A program made the position numbers and the translations under genes. The notes below the pieces were generated by a model. The model worked only from the letters and a program-made list of their open reading frames with translations, searched no databases and had not been told where the DNA came from. From Tretioscincus oriximinensis (Eukaryota; Chordata; Lepidosauria; Squamata; Gymnophthalmidae): a DNA stretch of 64,000 nucleotides. Shown piece by piece: positions 58,200 through 64,000 of the stretch. The stretch is taken from the NCBI GenBank assembly GCA_022410635.1, contig JAJVDF010000418.1:920983-984982 (forward strand), written 5' to 3'. How positions within the stretch are numbered: position 1 is the first letter of the stretch; every line of letters begins with the position of its first letter.

Positions 58200-59092
58200 A
58201 CATTGTTTAATGCTTATTAATTAAGACCAGTTATGTTAATTAATACCTATTAATGCTCACTGATAAGCTCTTTATTACTATTAATTTTCTGTTAATTCAT
58301 ACCAAATAATTAACATTATTTTATCTTAATTAGTCATTTAACACTTATTGTCATTACTTAATTTTCTAATTGACATTTATTAATTAGTGCTCATCAATTC
58401 TCTTATTGTTAATTAAATCTTATTAGCATAAAATGTAAATATGTAAACCTAAATTAACAGCTAATGTTAAACTATACTCTTAAATTAATGCTTGTTAATC
58501 ATCTTTTGAAAACATTAACCATCATTAAATAACAACCCTCATATTTAAAACCCATTGTTATTAAATAAGACATATATTTATTAATTGTAATGCAGGTTCA
58601 TTAACACTAACAATTATTAACAATATGTTAACATTAATTCACAGGTGAGTTAATGGAATTATCCATTAATGTCTGTCAATTAACTCCCATGCTAGTTAAC
58701 TCAGATATGCTATTTAATATTCAGTACCATTAATTAATGTCCTTTAATTAACACTAATTTGACAGGAATGAACTCTTGCTACCATTAATTAAGAAATACA
58801 CCTTAATTAATGCCTGTAATTTGGCAGTTAATTCCAGCTAATTGAACTATTTTTACCATTAATACCATTAATATCTATTAATTTACACTAGATACCATTA
58901 CTTAATGTCTATTAATTGACTTCTGGATATATTAACACAAATTCATTGCATCGGCTATCACTTCTTAATTAAGATTAATTATCACCCACTATTTAACATC
59001 CTCTAATTAACAATTGGTACTATTATGAACCACTTAATTAATGCATGCTACCTATAATCAATGCCCAGTAATTAATGTTTATTAATTAACAA
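58200..59092. repeat. TTAATTAA-rich degenerate repeat block
   Basis: About 890 bases built from variants of ATTAAT / TTAATTAA separated by short spacers (for example TTAATGTCTATTAATTGAC). At least ten exact TTAATTAA octamers were read. No transposon ends and no coding frame. Confidence 0.8.
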
Positions 59093-59224
59093 GCAGTTGG
59101 ACTGAACTGCCAAGCATCTTAGGAGCTTCCCTCTCACATACTCATGCTGTCAACCTCACATCACTGTTGCTGTATTGGACTTTTGAACAACCAAACCGGT
59201 ATGATTTTGATTCCACAGTACGGG

Positions 59225-59345
59225 GCAGCAATGACAAAGTCCATCTAGTCCAGCATTCTGTCTCAACACAGTAGCCCGCCTGAGCATTCTGAACCATCAC
59301 CCAACTCACTACAAATGGCATTTCCGTAATATTGCCTATTACTCC
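59225..59345 (-). mobile_element. L2-like LINE tail fragment
   Basis: CATCTAGTCCAGCATTCTGT, then CTACAAATGGCATTTCCGTA matches the L2-like 3' UTR in reverse. Confidence 0.6.
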
Positions 59346-59427
59346 TTCCTGAGGCAATACCAAGACATCCATCCTAATCTGTCACCCTAGAATTTGTCTA
59401 ATCCTACCGTAACACTATCCAGACCAT

Positions 59428-59731
59428 TTCCTTGGTCTCTGGAGACTGCCAAAGTTCTGAGCCCTATCATTGGTTTCTGGAGATTGCCAAAGTTCTGAGA
59501 CCTGTCATTGGTCTCTGGAGACTGCCAAAGTTCTGAGACCTGTCATTGGTCTCTGGAGNNNNNNNNNNNNNNNNNNNNNNNNNNNNNNNNNNNNNNNNNN
59601 NNNNNNNNNNNNNNNNNNNNNNNNNNNNNNNNNNNNNNNNNNNTCATTGGTCTCTGGAGACTGCCAAAGTTCTGAGCCCTATCATTGGTCTCTGGAGACT
59701 GCCAAAGTTCTGAGACCTGTCATTAGTCATT
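59428..59731 (+). repeat. 38-bp minisatellite with assembly gap
   Basis: Units of CATTGGTCTCTGGAGACTGC plus CAAAGTTCTGAGACCTGT. Variants carry GCCCTAT instead of GACCTGT. An 85-base run of N (59559-59643) lies inside the array, so its true length is unknown. Confidence 0.9.
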
Positions 59732-61365
59732 ATACCTCAGAATACTGAACTCTTGCACATGCCTTTTATTACTTATGAATGGTGAGTCAATAGAAGATGC
59801 CAAGATATAAAGAATGCTTAATACAGGGATAGCTTAAAGATTACTTTGTGGTTTAGGACCATAAAACAACAATCAACTATTCTGCCTTCTTATGCAGTTC
59901 TGTGCCAAATGTGGAGCTGAAAACTCAAGGCCAGAAAAAACTTCAAGTCTGAGATATTTTGCTCTCTATCTGCAATGGTATGACACACATCCTGAGTGAA
60001 GATGCATCATATTCAAGGTCAGGAAGGATGTTTTGTAATTTTAAGGAATTTAAAGAAAATGCCATGCTACTCTGAATCAGAATGTCTAGCAAGGGGGTCT
60101 AATAGTACCGTGAATATTAATAACAATAATAAAAAGCATGAACTTTCATAGGATGAGTTTATTTCTTCAGATGAAGTAAACAGAAAAAANTACAGACTGT
60201 GGCAAATGGAAGTAATGCTGAGCCATCAAGTTCAAAATAGAGATAGTCATTGAGACTTTATGTGTGGTAGGAAGTATAATTTGTCAGAGTGCTGCAATGT
60301 AAAATGATGTTGGTTGGGGACCAGAAAGGAAAGGCAATGAATTCCAAGAAAAATACTACCTGTCGGTAAAAATACATCCTGGGAAGTTGCAACGTATCTT
60401 CATATTCTTCTCTGAATAAAGNTGAGGAATGCACATAGAAAATACATATGATGTAAGATGATGAGGAAAGGAACACTTGAGGTCGGCAGTAAAGAAGGTA
60501 GTTGAAATAATAAGAATCTGGATTTGTTTATTTTATTTTATAATCATCAGACATTCTAATCATCATAATGATATGTTTCTAGAAACAAATAACACATGAA
60601 ACTTGCATGGAGCCTATGTTCCATTTTGAGCAGTGCTAAGAAACATATGATGTCATGAAACTAAACCCTCATTGGCCTTAGCCAGAATGGAGAAGAACCA
60701 GGGATGACAGGAGTCAGAAGGACCAGAATCACCTGGAACATATCACCTTAGCTGTATCCCCACCCACAATTTATACCAAGTTGGTAGCAACATCACCTTC
60801 AAGCTGCCCCACGAGGTGGCGCATGTACAGCGATCCGCTTGCTAAAAAGATCTGTTGTTGCAGAATTTCTAATCATGCAGTTTGTGTGATTCAACAGTGG
60901 GCATTTTGTAAAAGCTGAAACATATCTTCATGGGGACATTCAGCAATGTGAACTTAGCAAATCNCANGAGATTTCGGGGCAACAATGTAAAGGTTCACTG
61001 GCTCTTGNCTCGGCAGAGAATGCTGGGGACTGTAGTCAGGGATATGACGCAATTGCTAGGCAATGTGTCAGAACAGCGTGGAAGGTATGTGGGGGCGCCT
61101 GGTGAATGTGTTTCAAAAGAAATAGTGTGGCAAACCATGTGGTGAGGAAGCTCTCTAAGCCAGGTCACGACATCACCAGAAGCAGAAAAAAGTATTCTTG
61201 GCTCTGAAGCAGCTTCATGTCACAGCATCAAAGAACGAGAATATCACCTCTCTTCATTTTAAGAAGGCAGAAACCCTATCAAAAGCATCAAGGCATAGAT
61301 TGTTTCATTAGTACGTCAGGAGTGGCTGAGTGTTGGTGAAGGTTTTGCCTTCTTCTTCTGTGTGG
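59732..61365. other. No gene seen
   Basis: Includes a fragment near 60130-60180 resembling the 12.5 kb repeat. Nothing else could be supported. Confidence 0.4.
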
Positions 61366-61367
61366 AA

Positions 61368-61465
61368 AGCTCAGAAGCCATTAATGGGCCACTGGAGGAG
61401 ANAGGATGCTGGGTTAGATGGGCTGCAGCCTGATTCAGCAGGACTCCTCTTATCTGTTTATGAGT
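61368..61465 (+). mobile_element. L2-like LINE tail fragment
   Basis: GGGCCACTGGAGGAGA, then GGATGCTGGGTTAGATGGGC and TGATTCAGCAGGACTC. It may lie in the 3' UTR region of the I-mfa gene, antisense. Confidence 0.6.
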
Positions 61466-61801
61466 TTGGACTTGGCAACTCTTCAATGTGCAAATCNAAC
61501 TGAGCATGCCTTCAAAGTTTTCTTTGGGACAGCATTAAACCCATCCCACCTTAAAAACAAATAGGAACCTCTCTCTCTCTTTTTCTTTCTTCTGTTCCTT
61601 TTCCACGTAGTTGTCCATTTCGTCTGTTGAATGGTGACCCGTAGTTCTAAAAAATTTAATAGAGGGAGGAGGTTTCTAGTTGATGGCACAATACTGTATG
61701 TAGGTCCAGAGAAATCCTCCACCCTTGGCTTCCTTTGATGTTGGTGACTGGATTCCCGACAGGCTGGAATCATGGAGAACGTTTGAGGATTGTACGTGAG
61801 T

Positions 61802-62070
61802 TCAGGATGGAAAACAGATTGAACAGCAATCCAGGCAGATCTCAAGACAATCGGAGGAGGAACAGCAATCCTGCAGCATCCCGCAGCCAAACCACCACGG
61901 ACAGCTGGTCCCCTCGGCTTCTCCACAACAACGCTTAGCTAGAGACTCCCCTCCTTCGGCATTGCAGCAAGCCTCCAGGCAACCTCCGCAGCCCACACAG
62001 TCCAGGGCAAGTGAGCAGAGGGACATAAATTCACAGAAGAGACAGGCAAGAGCACAGTGTGCACAATGAT
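61802..62070 (-). CDS. I-mfa domain protein, last coding exon (MDFI/MDFIC-like)
   Basis: I-mfa domain proteins bind transcription factors such as MyoD-family bHLH proteins and TCF/LEF and hold them inactive; MDFIC also modulates Piezo channels (family knowledge). Acceptor cttgccctcctctag opens the exon in phase 1, and 88 residues follow to TGA at 61804-61802. Twenty-one of the 88 are Cys. The start HCAHCALACLFCEF and the end SSDCLEICLDCCSICFPS are the family hallmark. The middle (GGESLAKRCCGEAEGTSCPW) lacks the CCCC run usual in MDFI and MDFIC, so this is a divergent paralog, perhaps MDFIC2-like. Upstream exons were not found before 64000; the N-terminal, less conserved part is missing from this annotation. 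Confidence 0.85.
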
Positions 62071-63290
62071 CTAGAGGAGGGCAAGAGAGAGGGACAATTA
62101 GATAAACAAAGGAGACCTGGGATTTTAAGCCTTTCTGCACTTGTCTATTACCTGGAACAAGCTCCTTCCTTATGTGCTTGGTCAGCATGGGATTAGTGGC
62201 TACCTGCTGCACAAATGTCCTAAGGACTTCCTATCCTGTAGACCTCTGTGAAGAAGTCTAGAAGAATTGTGTTCTGGTGCAGGTACTGGTGCTTCCATGA
62301 CTGGTTGAGAATAAAAATAGGACAGCTCCAGACTGAGTAAACATCGCTGTGTGTCACAGTTGTCGCTCTATCNCCACTGTCCATACGCGGCCTCCGAAGA
62401 TCACCTTCCAAACCCAGCATGAAGGTGGATATATTACTTGGTTACCTGGAAGAACTATTGCGTTTCTTGCTTGCTGGAAGGTTGTATTGAGACAGATGTA
62501 GGCAATGCATCACTTCTTGTCCTGATAGTTAGGCCCTAGTCACACATTTAATTTTAAACCTTCTTCAGTCCTGAAGAATGTGCTTAGTGTTTGTATAGAC
62601 TCTGGTTGTGAGCACATGACAAAATCATAGCTGATTCCTGAAGCAACGTTCTACCATCTTCGCTGCCTAGCCACAGTCTTAATGGAGACTTTGCTATGAA
62701 TCTGGAAAAGATTTGGAATAGAAGAGGAATCTCCTATTGCTGATCTTTTCCAACTNTGTGTTGAAATGCCTGAATCCTCCATTAAAGAGCGACTGCAGTC
62801 CTGTTGGCTGTCTGGCTGGGCATGCACAGCTCAGTCTCCTGGCTTTGTCTCGCCAGCTCCATGCAGATCCAGCAAAAGGTATATCCCCTGTTTTTTTCAG
62901 CAAAATCTGCAGTCACTCTTANATGGTGGATTTTACTTGCTTTCCCCCTCTGTGTGCACAGGATCCCTGGGATGCNTTTTAGTGATCTGTTTTAACACAT
63001 CTGTAATACATTAAATGTAACAGAATCCTAAGATGCATTTCCTGATCTTGTGCAAACAGGGTTTTAATCCACCTTTTTTCTGGTTTAGTTAGAAAAAAAT
63101 TATGATTCTTCAGGACTAAGCAGGATCTTATATTGCTTTAAGAGGCATGAAATGACCTGAGAGTTTATTTTCCTATATTGTCTCAATTTAAAAAAAAAAA
63201 AGCCATTTCACATATTTTTAAAAATTTTTGATCCCAAGGCAAGCTATTCTCAGACCTGAAGCTATTCATTAGCTTAATAGTTTTCTAGTA
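62071..63290. other. No exon seen; candidate intron of I-mfa gene
   Basis: A repeat G copy lies at about 62525-62590 and a related one at 63060-63125. No upstream I-mfa exon could be identified. Confidence 0.4.
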
Positions 63291-63295
63291 CTGTT

Positions 63296-63435
63296 CCCAC
63301 TGAGCCTTAATCTGGTCTCTATCTTGATACAGACCTTGGCCAACCACATGCCATGTGGTGCCTGCCATAGTCTACACTAGAATGTAAATGGCAGGCTCCT
63401 AATCTGAGATATAGCCCAGAATATGACTCAGAGGA
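63296..63435. mobile_element. Fold-back element family C
   Basis: GTTCCCACTGAGCCTTAATC at the left, CTGCCATAGTCTACACTAG in the middle and AGCCCAGAATATGACTC at the right. Confidence 0.6.
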
Positions 63436-64000
63436 GACAGAGATAGTGATTTTCTGCATGGGGAAATCCATTAGATTTGTATCAGTGAAAATTTGTATTG
63501 TTCAGGTGAGTTCCACCTTGAAAACATTCAAGAGGTCCTTTGAAAAGGCTGTTCGGAAGCCAGTTCCAAAGAGTCTCAGATGGTTTCTTCCCTCCGTCCA
63601 GGCATCACACTGCCACTGTCCAACAGGAAATGTGCCGGATTGAACTTTGATTGCTTGCACTAATTCTTCTGTTGTGCNGAAGTTGTTTTCTTTTGGACCG
63701 CCTTCAGTCTTCTTGAATATTCTTCTTTCATGTGACAAGGATATATGAAGACCTGAATCTTTGGTGCTCTTGAGGCCTCTGATTCCGAAGCTAGTTCTTT
63801 GTCAACTGCACTAATGCACTGCTAATCTGTTCACCCAACAACATGCAGGACAGCTATCCCAGGAAACATGATAAACCTTTCAAAACTGAAAAGAGATTTG
63901 TAGCACAAAACTCCAGTTTAGAAAAAGAACACAGCACAAACCTTTCTCACCTGTCAAAAAAAGAACCCAAGAGGAGAAGGACAGGTTTAGTAGAAAGTAT

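Noticed and set aside
59470..59748. Open frame across the minisatellite
   Set aside because: Created by the 38-bp repeat and an N run; 38 is not a multiple of three, so the reading is not maintained.
62220..62420. Minus frame MLGLEGDLRRPRMDS... as a 5' exon of the I-mfa gene
   Set aside because: No donor in the right phase and no similarity to the known N-terminal parts of the family.
63502..63738. Minus-strand frame of 78 codons and overlapping plus frame with STLKTFKRSFEKAV
   Set aside because: The plus frame weakly resembles a LINE ORF2 tail, but neither is long or clear enough to call.
63940..63960. Strong donor-like TTGACAG|GTGAGA on the minus strand
   Set aside because: The preceding sequence contains stops in the frames visible before the window edge; cannot be assigned to an exon.

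Overview
The window is vertebrate nuclear DNA, most likely from a squamate reptile (lizard or gecko type). The reasons are interrupted genes with GT-AG introns, a dense and mostly AT-rich repeat landscape of L1, L2-like and CR1 LINE 3' ends, tRNA-derived SINEs, many short fold-back DNA transposons, and low gene density. No prokaryotic genes, CRISPR arrays or operons are present. The group assignment is an inference from repeat style; the species cannot be told.

Two protein-coding genes can be supported, both on the minus strand. The main one is a MAGIX ortholog (MAGI family PDZ protein). Eight coding exons between 37007 and 14791 splice together in one open frame of about 626 codons, and every junction has GT-AG ends and matching phase. 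Its C-terminal half matches MAGIX: an ADID/ADIE-type segment, a class I PDZ domain split over two exons, and a GPWLVPS-x-ERLSRAL tail. The N-terminal part carries a second, MAGI-like PDZ that, as far as I recall, mammalian MAGIX lacks. A CpG island at about 47.8-48.7 kb with a minus-strand splice donor is the best candidate for its promoter and non-coding first exon. The second gene is seen only as its last coding exon (62070-61802). It encodes a cysteine-rich I-mfa domain of the MDFI/MDFIC family; its 5' exons were not found and probably lie beyond 64000.

Layout: 0-14 kb is intergenic repeats, including a CpG-rich patch at 3.4-3.6 kb with NRF1-like and RFX X-box-like sites, an L1 split by a fold-back element, and a tandem/inverted hairpin repeat at 12.2-12.65 kb. 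MAGIX runs from 14.8 to 37 kb, its long first intron and promoter region from 37 to 48.7 kb, and both are filled with transposons. From 49 to 61 kb there are more repeats, an extraordinary TTAATTAA-rich block at 58.2-59.1 kb, and a 38-bp minisatellite containing an assembly gap. The I-mfa exon follows near 62 kb.

The dominant repeat signal is a family of fold-back elements with TAGGCTGACC ends (at least seven short and four long copies). Several have 7-8 bp target duplications, which points to a hAT-type non-autonomous transposon. The function of the two genes relative to each other is not evident beyond shared orientation.
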